DNA from: Deltaproteobacteria bacterium
GTDB taxonomy: Bacteria; Desulfobacterota; Binatia; HRBIN30; CADEER01
Length of the DNA stretch: 64,000 bases
Direction: 5' to 3'
NCBI GenBank assembly: GCA_029262455.1
Contig: JAJCZJ010000044.1
Span: 59,378 to 123,377 of the forward strand
Shown: one piece after another, positions 17,281 through 25,997 of the stretch
Numbering within the stretch: position 1 is the first letter of the stretch
How the letters are laid out: each line of letters starts with the position of its first letter
Translations under genes and position numbers: made by a program
The notes under the pieces: generated by a model
The model's database searches: none
What the model saw: the letters and a program-made list of their open reading frames with translations, nothing else
Told to the model about the DNA's origin: nothing

Positions 17281-18658
17281 TCGGTGCGAAACTTACCTCG
17301 AGGTTGTCGTAGTAGATCGCAGACGGCTGGAAGAGAGTGGCCGTGTTCTGGAAGCCGATCTGAAGAAGCAAGCCCTCCCTGGCCTCATCGATCACCAGCG
17401 TGAGCGTGGATGTTCCCCAAGTGGCGGGGATGTCGGTCATCTCCGCGATCATGAAGTCGATCGTCGCGAAATTGGCAGCACGGTCAAGAGTCTTGACGAA
17501 CGCAATCGCCGTGCTGGCGCATGGTGGATTTGGCGCCATGCAGGTCTGGTCAGCCGGATCGTTGATGTTGCCGCGCTTGTGATCGAAGCGGAAAGTAAGG
17601 GTCTTGCCCACGTCGTCGGCATCGAGGAGCCGCTCCCGGAAGACCAGAGCCTCGATGGTGTGTGGAGCCCCCGCGGTGCCTCCGCCGGGACCGTGGTCTT
17701 GGTTATTGTAGTCATTGTACACCGACAGCTGCTGATCCCCCTGCTCCGGACCGCCCTCGCCATTGACGATCGCCGAGAAGGCCGCACCACCGTTCGGCGC
17801 GGGGAACGAGAAGTAGTTGTACAAGAAACGGCCACCCCGGGTGGAACCGAAGAAGACGGTGGCACCGACTCTCAGGCCGTCTTCACCCAACGCCGTGCCG
17901 CTCATCTGGTCGAGAGACTCGAAGTCCTGCTCATACTCGATTTCGACCGACGACGTCTCACAGACACCTGCCTGACAAGTGCCCTCGTCACCGTTGCATG
18001 ACGTCCCGTCGTCGACGTTGCTGCTGCCACAGCCGGTACCCGAATCGCAGGACTCGGCGGTACATTCGTTGCCGTCATCCTGACAGACCACATCGTTGTT
18101 GACGCAGGAGTTGCTGGCACAGGAGTCGTCGGTACAGGCATTACCGTCGTCGCACTCGCCATCAACCGTGCAACCGAGAGCGACACAGGAGCCGCTCTGA
18201 CAGGAACCTGCACCGCTGTTACAGGAAGTACCGTCATCGACGTCGTTGCTGGCGCATCCAGAGACAGAATCACAAAGCTCCGCTGTGCACTCGTTACCGT
18301 CATCTTGGCAGACGACAGGATCGTTTACGCACTCACCACTTTCGCACACGTCCGTCGTGCAAGCGTCGCCATCGCTACAGTCGCCGCAGTCGTCAGGGCA
18401 TCCCCTCAAAGCGTTGTTGATGCCGCGAATGATCTCGCTGACACGGACTTCGCCGTCCCCGTTAACATCGATCGCCAAGCACGCGTCGACAATCGCTCTA
18501 CCGAGGGCGATATTGACAGCCGTCACGAGTTCGCTAATCGAAACCGATCCGTTGCCGTTGCAGTCGCCAACGCACTGCGCCCGAGCGGTTCCGCCAACAA
18601 TCATAATGACCAGAACACCGGCCATCGCATAAGAACAAAGCGCTTGAATGACTCGCAT
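17270..18658 (-). CDS. Secreted dockerin-like / Cys-repeat protein with shared C-terminal domain
   Basis: 462 residues, ATG preceded by GGGGAAG. A signal peptide is followed by two calcium-loop segments (DCNGNGSVSISEL and DVNGDGEVRVSEI, residues about 33-85) that look like a type I dockerin pair. Residues about 90-235 are Cys-rich repeats (CxxGDACTTDVC, ECTAELCDSVSGC, SCNSGAGSCQSGSC). The last 210 residues are the shared beta-rich domain, here with an insertion after DYNNQDHG. No cohesin was recognised in this window. A surface or matrix scaffold that binds glucan is inferred. Confidence 0.82.
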   Translation of the reverse strand: MRVIQALCSYAMAGVLVIMIVGGTARAQCVGDCNGNGSVSISELVTAVNIALGRAIVDACLAIDVNGDGEVRVSEIIRGINNALRGCPDDCGDCSDGDACTTDVCESGECVNDPVVCQDDGNECTAELCDSVSGCASNDVDDGTSCNSGAGSCQSGSCVALGCTVDGECDDGNACTDDSCASNSCVNNDVVCQDDGNECTAESCDSGTGCGSSNVDDGTSCNGDEGTCQAGVCETSSVEIEYEQDFESLDQMSGTALGEDGLRVGATVFFGSTRGGRFLYNYFSFPAPNGGAAFSAIVNGEGGPEQGDQQLSVYNDYNNQDHGPGGGTAGAPHTIEALVFRERLLDADDVGKTLTFRFDHKRGNINDPADQTCMAPNPPCASTAIAFVKTLDRAANFATIDFMIAEMTDIPATWGTSTLTLVIDEAREGLLLQIGFQNTATLFQPSAIYYDNLEVSFAPTAP

Positions 18659-18765
18659 GAAGACTTCCCCCTGCTACTCCAAAGTTCGGACAGGGCGCGC
18701 CCAACCGGCGCACCCGCCTGCTTTCTTCGTCTGTGTTGCCGAACTCGCGAGGGATACACCTTCGT

Positions 18766-18808
18766 TTGTTCGGGAGGCAAACTAACTACGTCCGCCAGAC
18801 TGTGTCAA
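18766..18808 (-). promoter_or_regulatory. Promoter 3 with shared operator-like motif
   Basis: Minus strand: TTGACA (18,803-18,808), 17-bp spacer, TTAGTT (18,780-18,785), then CCGAACAAA ending near 18,765. It drives the gene starting at 18,658 with a leader of about 110 bases. Confidence 0.7.
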
Positions 18809-18919
18809 GTAACTTTTGCGCACTATCGACTCAACGGCCGTGCGAGTCCGGATTTGGCGAACCACACCAGTCGGAGCCACACTCCCAGGACGCAAGAGCC
18901 CGCAAGTACCTAAGCTAAA

Positions 18920-18940
18920 GGACTCTTACCCTAAGAGCCC
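18920..18940 (-). terminator. Hairpin downstream of the tandem radical SAM gene
   Basis: A 9-bp stem with one mismatch (core CTCTTA/TAAGAG, 3-base loop) is followed on the minus strand by TTTAGCTT. It lies about 40 bp past the stop at 18,978. Confidence 0.55.
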
Positions 18941-18977
18941 TCCGGCCAATTGAGACGGATCAGGCCTCTAGGGCCCG

Positions 18978-20807
18978 CTACGACGCAGCCGGCGAAAGAT
19001 CCCCAGCCGCCAGCGCCCGCAACTCATCGGTTCCGTATAGTTCGGCATACCCTCGGCGCACGCCATAGCAGCGATAGCCCTCCGCGCATCCGGCGCAGGC
19101 ATCGCCCTTGACGAATTCGCCGCCACCACCATCCTCGGCGACCGCAATCTCGGTAAACTTTGCGCGCTCGGCGTCCGGTACCAAGCAGAGCGGCAGCCCG
19201 CACATCGAATCGAAACCCTCGACGATCAGCCCAGCCTCGGTCGCCCTCCCCAGTCCCTCCATTAGAGAGGGAAGAATATCGCTGAAGCGTGGGATCAACG
19301 ATGTGGTGCGCGGCACGACGTCGGTATGGGACCCAACAAAGGAAAAGACGATCGCCGCTCGCGGCCAGCGACTGATGACCAGCTCGATAAATCGCGGGAA
19401 ATCGCGCCAATTGGATTGGCAAAATACGAAGTTGAGGCGCAGTCGAGCGGAAGTCTTCGAGAGTTCGTCTAGTCCCAGCACGGTGGAGGCAAAGGTCCCG
19501 GGGGCACCCGTGATCTCATCCGAGATCTCCGCAGTCGAACCGTGCAACGACACCATCGCCTGCTCGATCCCAGCTTCCACCAACGATTGAGTGAGCACCG
19601 TATCGGCCAGCCGAATTGCGTTGGTCTGCAATTCGACAGCACGGACACCCGAGGTCTTCGCGAGTCTAACGTACTCGAGGAGATTCGCGTTGAGGGTGGG
19701 CTCACCACCGGACAAGACTAGAACCGCCTCCTCGCGCCCCGCCTTCTCGATCGCTTCGCGCACCGCGGCTTCCTGCGGCGGCGGCAAATGGGTCGAGACG
19801 AAACAAAACTCGCACTGCTGATTGCAGTGAAAGTTCACCCTCACAGTATACTCGCTGATGTGACCGTACGCACTGTGGCGCAGCTCATCGTGGCCGACGA
19901 GCTCACGCGCAATCTGGTCCTCAACAGTTGAGACGACCGTCAAACGACGGCGCAACCTGTGCTCACTCACCGGCCGCAGCTCGTGCGTCGAGCTGACGGC
20001 CGCGACCGTAGCCGGCAATCCCGGACAACGATCGGCAACCAAACACGGCTCGCACTCGGCAACACGGCTGTAACCGTTGCGCGTCGCGTTGCCGCGATTC
20101 AGGGCGAACAGGTGCGCCACCCGCTCGGGGCGCTCAAAAATGCAGGGAGGCACGAACGTCGACGGGTCAAAGCGCACCGACAACCCTACACGCCGAGCCG
20201 AATCGGCTATCGTCGTTGCCGCCGCCGCAATTTCCGGCAGGGTCGCACACTCCGACCGATCCGGCGCGTCCGTTGGAATGACGATGACCATCGCCGCCAC
20301 TGGCAAGCCGGCGCGCACGATCTCGCTCGGCACAACGCCGACGTCGTCGACGTTGCGAGCGACAATCGGAGTCGTCACCTCAACCGTCACTCCGGCTTCG
20401 GCCAACGAACGGATGCCGCGTATAGCAGCCTCGAATCCGCCCGGATCGCGCGTGATCTCGTCTGCTTTCGGCCCCCAGGCGACGAGCTGGACACGGGCGA
20501 TTCCGAGCCCCGCGGCCGCCAACTGTCTCGCGCGCTCGGAATCGACGACCGCAGCGTTGGTCTCCAAAACCACACGCGCACCGCTCCGCCCGGACAACGC
20601 AACCACCTCGGCGATATCGCTCCGCAAAGTCGGCTCCCCGCCGGTCAAGACGATTTCACGCGTGTCGCCCTCGCAGGCGCGAGCAATCCGCTCGTGCAAC
20701 GCGGCCTTGGCTACGAAATCACGGTCCTCGACCGGACGACGCGCATCGCAGAACCAACAGTTTTGATTGCAAGTCTCGTTGGTTATGACTCGCTGGACTC
20801 TAGCCAT
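18978..20807 (-). CDS. Tandem two-domain radical SAM protein
   Basis: 609 residues holding two complete radical SAM units. Unit 1 has its CxxxCxxC at C13/C17/C20 (CNQNCWFC), the GGEPT motif near 56, and a C-x2-C-x5-C-x-G motif (CEPCLVADRCPG, about 252). Unit 2 has C328/C332/C335 (CNQQCEFC), GGEPT near 377 and ACAGCAEGYRCYG near the C-terminus. Both units probably reduce SAM to a 5'-deoxyadenosyl radical. The C-terminal triplets may bind part of an auxiliary cluster. It stands alone between an operon end and a divergent sulfatase-like gene, with no precursor peptide recognised beside it. The substrate is unknown; relatives in the 50-63 kb cluster suggest peptide modification. Confidence 0.85.
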   Translation of the reverse strand: MARVQRVITNETCNQNCWFCDARRPVEDRDFVAKAALHERIARACEGDTREIVLTGGEPTLRSDIAEVVALSGRSGARVVLETNAAVVDSERARQLAAAGLGIARVQLVAWGPKADEITRDPGGFEAAIRGIRSLAEAGVTVEVTTPIVARNVDDVGVVPSEIVRAGLPVAAMVIVIPTDAPDRSECATLPEIAAAATTIADSARRVGLSVRFDPSTFVPPCIFERPERVAHLFALNRGNATRNGYSRVAECEPCLVADRCPGLPATVAAVSSTHELRPVSEHRLRRRLTVVSTVEDQIARELVGHDELRHSAYGHISEYTVRVNFHCNQQCEFCFVSTHLPPPQEAAVREAIEKAGREEAVLVLSGGEPTLNANLLEYVRLAKTSGVRAVELQTNAIRLADTVLTQSLVEAGIEQAMVSLHGSTAEISDEITGAPGTFASTVLGLDELSKTSARLRLNFVFCQSNWRDFPRFIELVISRWPRAAIVFSFVGSHTDVVPRTTSLIPRFSDILPSLMEGLGRATEAGLIVEGFDSMCGLPLCLVPDAERAKFTEIAVAEDGGGGEFVKGDACAGCAEGYRCYGVRRGYAELYGTDELRALAAGDLSPAAS

Positions 20808-21217
20808 GTTTCAGTGCTCAGTTCTGGGGGCCTTTGAATCTCACCCCGGACTAACACTGTCGGGCATTGCCGGTAGAAAGACAAGCTCCTATCCACGAGA
20901 TCCGCTCTAAATTGGGGACGGATCGAGAACTCTCCACCGCAGGGCCTGCGGCAAGTTGCAGGCCCGCGACAGCGTACGGGCGATCCCATCAAGCTCGCCA
21001 CCACGGAGTGACCGAGCCAAGAATAGAGACGAATCTGGTCGATAAAGCATCGAAGCGATCTATCGCGAAAGACGTCGCTGGGACAAGGCCAAAATCCAGC
21101 TGGCTACCGGCCGACGGATGGCTTGCCCGCCAAAGCGAATCAACTAGTGTGCTCTCGTGCACTCGCCCAACATCACTCAGCACCGACTGACGCATTTAGC
21201 CTCCGCCACGACGACGC
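20808..21217. other. Divergent intergenic spacer of about 410 bp
   Basis: No convincing gene was seen. One 8-bp perfect inverted repeat (20,942-20,949 with 20,958-20,965, gggcctgc/gcaggccc) could be part of a small RNA or an operator. Promoters for both flanking genes must lie here, but I cannot assign them. Confidence 0.45.
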
Positions 21218-23137
21218 ATGTCGCCCGACCTGACTTGTCAAAATCCAACCACAGAAATCCATACCATCGAGGCGACCGAAGTTGTGCTTAGTGAGACCCC
21301 GGTGGCTCGCACCGGCGGACGCTTCCCGCTGACCGTACGCCGGGCGATAGCGTCCGCAGTCGTCGCAACAACGGCTTACGGGTGTTTTTTCGAACCGGTC
21401 GCGCGCGAGACAATCGAACTCCTCTCGACCAGTTGGTGCGACACCGAGCGGATCGCCGACGGCGGAAGCACTGTCGAGTGCTACCTTCGCCTTCCCACCG
21501 ACCCGACATTGGAAATCGCGACCGAGCCTTCGACGGCCGCGGGTAGAATAACGACGACGCTTCATCATGACAGCCTCGGCACGCGAGCGGTAACTCCTCA
21601 TTGGCTTACCGGAAAATGGCGTCTGCCGCCGGAGTGGATTGGCCCTCCGTTGCGCCTGACGATCCACCAGCCCGAAGGAGAACACTCGCAACTGCAATCA
21701 TTGCGCCTCATAGGCAATAAGGTCTCTCGCCAGCCACTGCTCAGCTGGCAGAGCACGCCTCCAAGCGGGCAGTCAACCGCAACGGCGGTAACCGACAACT
21801 CCCCCACAGGCGCGCCACGCGACAACAAGCGGCGTTACAACATCCTCGTCTACGTCATCGACACACTGCGCGTCGACCGAATGAGCTTGTACGGATACCA
21901 GCGTCCGACTACACCACTCATCGCCGACTGGGCCAGCGAAGCATTCGTCTTCGAGAAAGCGTACAGCACAGGGTCAAAAACCCTCGAAGCGGTTCCCGCA
22001 CTTCTCGCCTCGCGGACGATCCACGCTGGCCACCTACAGCCTCAACAGGAGCAACGTAAGTCCAAAGCGGACGAACCAGTCCTCGCCGAGGTCTTGCGGT
22101 CTGCTGGATATCGTACGGCGGCGTTCCAAGCCAATTTTCTCCTCGCACTTTCGCTGGGCTACGCCCGAGGCTTCGATACCTACGACCTCATCCCAGGTGT
22201 GGACAATCCTCATGGGGCCACAGCCCCTGTGGACGCCGACGAAGTTCATGCGCGAGCACTTCGATGGCTGGATGAGACCGATGAACCTTTCTTCATGTAT
22301 ATCCAAACGATGGACCCACACACTCCATACGCCGCTCCAAAGGGTTTTTCAGGTCGCTTTGCCACTTCCGATTCAAAAGATCGTACGCCCCTGTCCGCAA
22401 AGAAAGCGCTCGATGAAAGCGGCAAGGAGTACACCCGCGACGAAGCTGAGGCTCTTCAAACCGTACTCGACAACTTGTGGAGGCTCGACCCCGATCGCCA
22501 CGACGAATGCATCGCCTACGCCGACTATGCATTTCGACACTTCCTCGGGGAACTCGACAAACGCGGCACGCTCGACGACACGATTATTGTCGTCACCGCG
22601 GATCATGGAGAATCGCTCGGGGACGGCCCAGTCCACGAGATGCGACTCCTACACGGGCTCACTCTCTACGAGGAAATCGTTCGCGTTCCTCTAATCATCA
22701 AACTTCCTCGCCAGACCCACGGGAAACGAATCGCCGAGCTGGCTAGCATCCTCGACATCGCTCCAACTGTCCTCGACGCCGCGGGTTTGCGGGTTCCACT
22801 GAGTTTTGAAGGACGCTCCCTGTTCGCAATCCCCAGCCATAGAAGCATCGGCGGATTTCGCCGAAACGGCACAGAAATAGTCGATACCTTCGTCCGCAAT
22901 GGGAAGTGGAAGCTGATGCGCAACCGAGAAACGGATCAGCTCTTCGACCTGCTTCGCGACCCCTTGGAAACCACCGACCTCTCAAAAATCAACGGTGTTG
23001 CGCTCGGATTCATGCGCAACCGACTGGCCAACCTCACCGAGCGGACGACGGCAAGCCAAGCGCGAGCCGCAGCATTGACCGATTCCGAGCGCGAGAAGAT
23101 CAATAAAGCCATGAGAGCTCTCGGGTACGCCGAGTGA
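21218..23137 (+). CDS. Sulfatase/alkaline phosphatase-superfamily protein with Thr at the nucleophile position
   Basis: 639 residues. The catalytic domain starts near residue 205 (NILVYVIDTLRVDRMSLYGY, the first metal-binding Asp region) and includes TMDPHTPY and VVTADHGESLGD, then a C-terminal FDLLRDPLETTDL typical of sulfatases. In the position of the formylglycine motif (C/S-x-P-S-R) the sequence is GSKTLEAVPALLASR, with no Cys. T255 is the probable nucleophile, as in phosphoethanolamine or lipoteichoic-type transferases. The first 200 residues are of unknown fold and lack a clear signal peptide. It may be a phospho- or sulfo-hydrolase or a transferase. The start has no clear ribosome-binding site. 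Confidence 0.8.
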   Translation: MSPDLTCQNPTTEIHTIEATEVVLSETPVARTGGRFPLTVRRAIASAVVATTAYGCFFEPVARETIELLSTSWCDTERIADGGSTVECYLRLPTDPTLEIATEPSTAAGRITTTLHHDSLGTRAVTPHWLTGKWRLPPEWIGPPLRLTIHQPEGEHSQLQSLRLIGNKVSRQPLLSWQSTPPSGQSTATAVTDNSPTGAPRDNKRRYNILVYVIDTLRVDRMSLYGYQRPTTPLIADWASEAFVFEKAYSTGSKTLEAVPALLASRTIHAGHLQPQQEQRKSKADEPVLAEVLRSAGYRTAAFQANFLLALSLGYARGFDTYDLIPGVDNPHGATAPVDADEVHARALRWLDETDEPFFMYIQTMDPHTPYAAPKGFSGRFATSDSKDRTPLSAKKALDESGKEYTRDEAEALQTVLDNLWRLDPDRHDECIAYADYAFRHFLGELDKRGTLDDTIIVVTADHGESLGDGPVHEMRLLHGLTLYEEIVRVPLIIKLPRQTHGKRIAELASILDIAPTVLDAAGLRVPLSFEGRSLFAIPSHRSIGGFRRNGTEIVDTFVRNGKWKLMRNRETDQLFDLLRDPLETTDLSKINGVALGFMRNRLANLTERTTASQARAAALTDSEREKINKAMRALGYAE

Positions 23138-23216
23138 GGCTCCGGTGGGACAGTAGATTCAACGCCTTCAACTTATCATTCGTCGTGATAGAACACGGCG
23201 GTGGAGGAAAGTCCGA

Positions 23217-25343
23217 ATGAGAATGCGCATCCTGCTTCCCGTGATCCTTTGTGTACTCGTGGCCTGCTCGAGCGACGACCACGGCGGGAGCGCGGCCCCT
23301 CGCATTGCTGTTTCTGTCGATGACGCAGGCGGAATCACCCTCCTTGTCGACGGCGTGGAAACTCTATCGACAGTTGGCGCCCACCCGAGACTCAAGTCGT
23401 TCACCGACAGCGAAAGATTCCTGGTCGGCATGTGGGATTTCGAACGCACAGACGAGTCGAGCATCGACCTGACCACGGTTGCGTCTGTGCGGGAGTCGGC
23501 AACCAGCACGGAGATCGACTATGCCTCCCCCGACGGTTCGGCAACGGCGACGCTTACAGTGACCCATCCCGAACCAGGGATCACCTCGCTCCTGCGTCTC
23601 GAAGTTACCGCGGGAGCACGCCAATCGATCAGCTTGCCGACGCGCTGCGATGCAAACAGTAGCTTTCACGGATTCGGGGCCCAGTACCACAAGACAAACC
23701 AACGCGGTGAGGCGTTTCGCTTGTTCGTCTCCGAGCAAGGCCTCGGCCGCGATCCGAGCTTACCCGTATTCCCGGTCAACGGCGGCCCGTACACTTCGTA
23801 CTTCCCGATGCCATATTTCGTCGACGCGAGAGGATTCGGGGCTCTCCTCCGCACCGACCAGCGCGTTGAAGTCGACCTGTGCAAATCGGATCCAGACGTC
23901 GCCTGGTTCGAGGTCGTAAGCAATCAACCGCTCGAGATGCTGGTCTTCCACGGACCATCCGCGACCGACGTGATCGAGCAATTGGGGAGCGAAGTCGGTC
24001 GCCCGACAGAGCCCCCGGAATGGGCTTACGACCTATGGATTGGTGCCCAAGCCGGGACAACTGACAATACGATCATCAACAGTGGACCCGGGGCTGGCTC
24101 AGCCGGAATTCGGGCCGAGGCGGCAGCCCTGCGCGAAGCGGGCATTCCAGCCGGAGTCCTTTGGGTTCAGGACTGGTCAGGCATTCGACTCAATTTCGAC
24201 GGTGGCTCCGGAGTGCAATACAGCTGGGATGCCGACACAGTCCTCTACCCCGACCTGGCGGACCTCGTGGCAGAGCTGCGCCAAGACGGCTTCCGCTTCT
24301 TGGCCTATGTCAATCCATTCATCGACCGCGATCGCGGGTTTCGCTTCTACGAAGAGATGGATCGCGACAGTCTGCTGATCAAGAACACCGACGGTGAAAC
24401 CTACGACTTTTTCGCGCCGAATGGCTTCTCGTCGTTTCCCGATTTCACCAATCCCGCCACCCGCGACTACGTCAGACGCACCCTTCGCGACCTCGTGCTC
24501 GACTACGGATTCGACGGTTGGATGGCGGACTTTGGTGAAGCTGCACCAACCGACGCAGTCTACTTCGCCGGCTCGGATCCGGTAGCGCGTCACAACCTCT
24601 TTCCGCTTGATTGGCACGGGATCGTTCGTGAAGCTCTCGACGAAGCGCGACCAGACGGCGACTGGGTCAGCTTCGGGCGGTCGGGATTTACCGGCGTCCA
24701 CGCGCAATCGATGATCCACTGGATCGGTGATCAGGAGACCGACTGGAGCGAGACAGACGGTCTACCAACCGTCGTACCCGCGATGATCAATCTAGGACTT
24801 TCCGGTGTTCCGTACGTCACCCACGATATCGCTGGCTTCTCCGGAACCATCGCCCCGCCGAGCACTAAAGAGTTGTTTCAGCGCTGGACCGAGCTCGGCG
24901 CTTTCACCCCGATCATGCGTACCCACGAGGGAGCCCGCAAGCTGCTGAATTGGTCGTGGGAAAAGGACGACGAAACCACGGCCCACTTCCGCCGCTTTGC
25001 TCTCGTTCACGCCGCCCTCAAACCAGACCTACTCGAATGGTCGGCGCTGGCCGCCGAGACATCGATGCCGATCCTGCGTCACCTGATGCTGGTCTTCCCC
25101 GACGACGAACAGAGCCGGCAGATCTCCAATCAGTTCATGCTCGGCAACGAACTTCTGGTAGCCCCAGTGGTCACCGAGGGCGCCACAGCCAAAGAGGTCT
25201 ACCTACCACCCGGCACCTGGTACCACGTCTTCACTGGGTCTCAACACGAAGGCGGAGTCACCATCAGCGTCGAAGCACCGATCGGCAGCCCAGCGGTATT
25301 CTCGCTGGGTCGGGACCGGCCAGACCTACGCGCAATCGAGTAG
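23217..25343 (+). CDS. GH31 lipoprotein, sulfoquinovosidase-like
   Basis: 708 residues, ATG preceded by GGAGG. Lipoprotein signal with lipobox LVAC (C17). The GH31 barrel has the nucleophile in GWMADFGEA (D438) and the likely acid/base in WIGDQETDW (D505). The MADFGE form and the VLWVQDWSGIR segment are typical of the YihQ-like subgroup that cleaves sulfoquinovosides, rather than of plain alpha-glucosidases (DxxE in WxDMNE). Downstream sulfoquinovose catabolism genes are not visible, so the substrate remains open. It lies 79 bp after the sulfatase-like gene in the same direction. Confidence 0.85.
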   Translation: MRMRILLPVILCVLVACSSDDHGGSAAPRIAVSVDDAGGITLLVDGVETLSTVGAHPRLKSFTDSERFLVGMWDFERTDESSIDLTTVASVRESATSTEIDYASPDGSATATLTVTHPEPGITSLLRLEVTAGARQSISLPTRCDANSSFHGFGAQYHKTNQRGEAFRLFVSEQGLGRDPSLPVFPVNGGPYTSYFPMPYFVDARGFGALLRTDQRVEVDLCKSDPDVAWFEVVSNQPLEMLVFHGPSATDVIEQLGSEVGRPTEPPEWAYDLWIGAQAGTTDNTIINSGPGAGSAGIRAEAAALREAGIPAGVLWVQDWSGIRLNFDGGSGVQYSWDADTVLYPDLADLVAELRQDGFRFLAYVNPFIDRDRGFRFYEEMDRDSLLIKNTDGETYDFFAPNGFSSFPDFTNPATRDYVRRTLRDLVLDYGFDGWMADFGEAAPTDAVYFAGSDPVARHNLFPLDWHGIVREALDEARPDGDWVSFGRSGFTGVHAQSMIHWIGDQETDWSETDGLPTVVPAMINLGLSGVPYVTHDIAGFSGTIAPPSTKELFQRWTELGAFTPIMRTHEGARKLLNWSWEKDDETTAHFRRFALVHAALKPDLLEWSALAAETSMPILRHLMLVFPDDEQSRQISNQFMLGNELLVAPVVTEGATAKEVYLPPGTWYHVFTGSQHEGGVTISVEAPIGSPAVFSLGRDRPDLRAIE

Positions 25344-25348
25344 CCGAC

Positions 25349-25966
25349 CTACAGAATTCGCCGAAACGTCAGGTTCACCCGTGGGCCGCACTCGTCTTTC
25401 CGTTTGGGGAGGCCGTGCTTCCAATTATTCTGGGTGGTACCGCTCATCACCAACAAGCTTCCCGACGCAAGAAGCAGCCTGAGCGAGCGGACCGACTTGT
25501 CGTGTCGATGGCGCAGGACGAAGGTCCTCTCGGCGCCGAGGCTCAGTGATGCAATCGTCGGTCGCGGGCCGAGCTCAGGTTCGTCGTCACTATGCTCGCC
25601 CATACTATCTCGGTGGTCGCGGTAGTAGTTCAACAGAACACTGTTGAAACCCACCCCACAAATGTCTGAAACGATACGCCTGACGCGCCGGATCTCAGGA
25701 CTCCACGGCATGGGTTCGAGCCGAATCCCCGAATAGCCATAGCTACACCCGGGATCTCCGTACCACGCCACCAAGCGCGGCTGCATGACGCTCTTGCCCC
25801 AAAGCACGATGCTCTCAGAGCGCCAGTCGACCTGTCCGATGAGCCGGCTCATCAGATCCTCTGGGGGACGGCCAAGATCAATCCGTCGCCGATAAGACAT
25901 CTGGCCGCCGGGCACGTCGATGCGCTCGACGCTTCCGGCGGCCTCGTCGAAGAGATCAAGTGTCAT
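25349..25966 (-). CDS. AlkB-like 2-oxoglutarate/Fe(II) dioxygenase
   Basis: 205 residues from the ATG at 25,966 (a GTG seven codons upstream is possible). The pattern FNSVLLNYYRDHRDSMGEHSDDEPELG supplies the HxD of the iron triad, NNWKHGLPK the distal His, and RVNLTFR the 2-oxoglutarate-binding arginine, as in AlkB and ALKBH2/3. Its usual role is oxidative demethylation of alkylated nucleic acids. It ends 6 bp from the convergent GH31 gene and lies 31 bp downstream of a radical SAM gene in the same orientation, so co-transcription, and perhaps a non-repair role, is possible. Confidence 0.88.
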   Translation of the reverse strand: MTLDLFDEAAGSVERIDVPGGQMSYRRRIDLGRPPEDLMSRLIGQVDWRSESIVLWGKSVMQPRLVAWYGDPGCSYGYSGIRLEPMPWSPEIRRVRRIVSDICGVGFNSVLLNYYRDHRDSMGEHSDDEPELGPRPTIASLSLGAERTFVLRHRHDKSVRSLRLLLASGSLLVMSGTTQNNWKHGLPKRKDECGPRVNLTFRRIL

Positions 25967-25997
25967 GCAAAAACATCCGTCGGGCACCGCACCCTCA

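Larger units (their letters stand above)
18659..18977. other. Intergenic spacer of about 320 bp
   Basis: It contains promoter 3 and the hairpin at 18,920-18,940. I see nothing else of note in the remainder. Confidence 0.5.
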
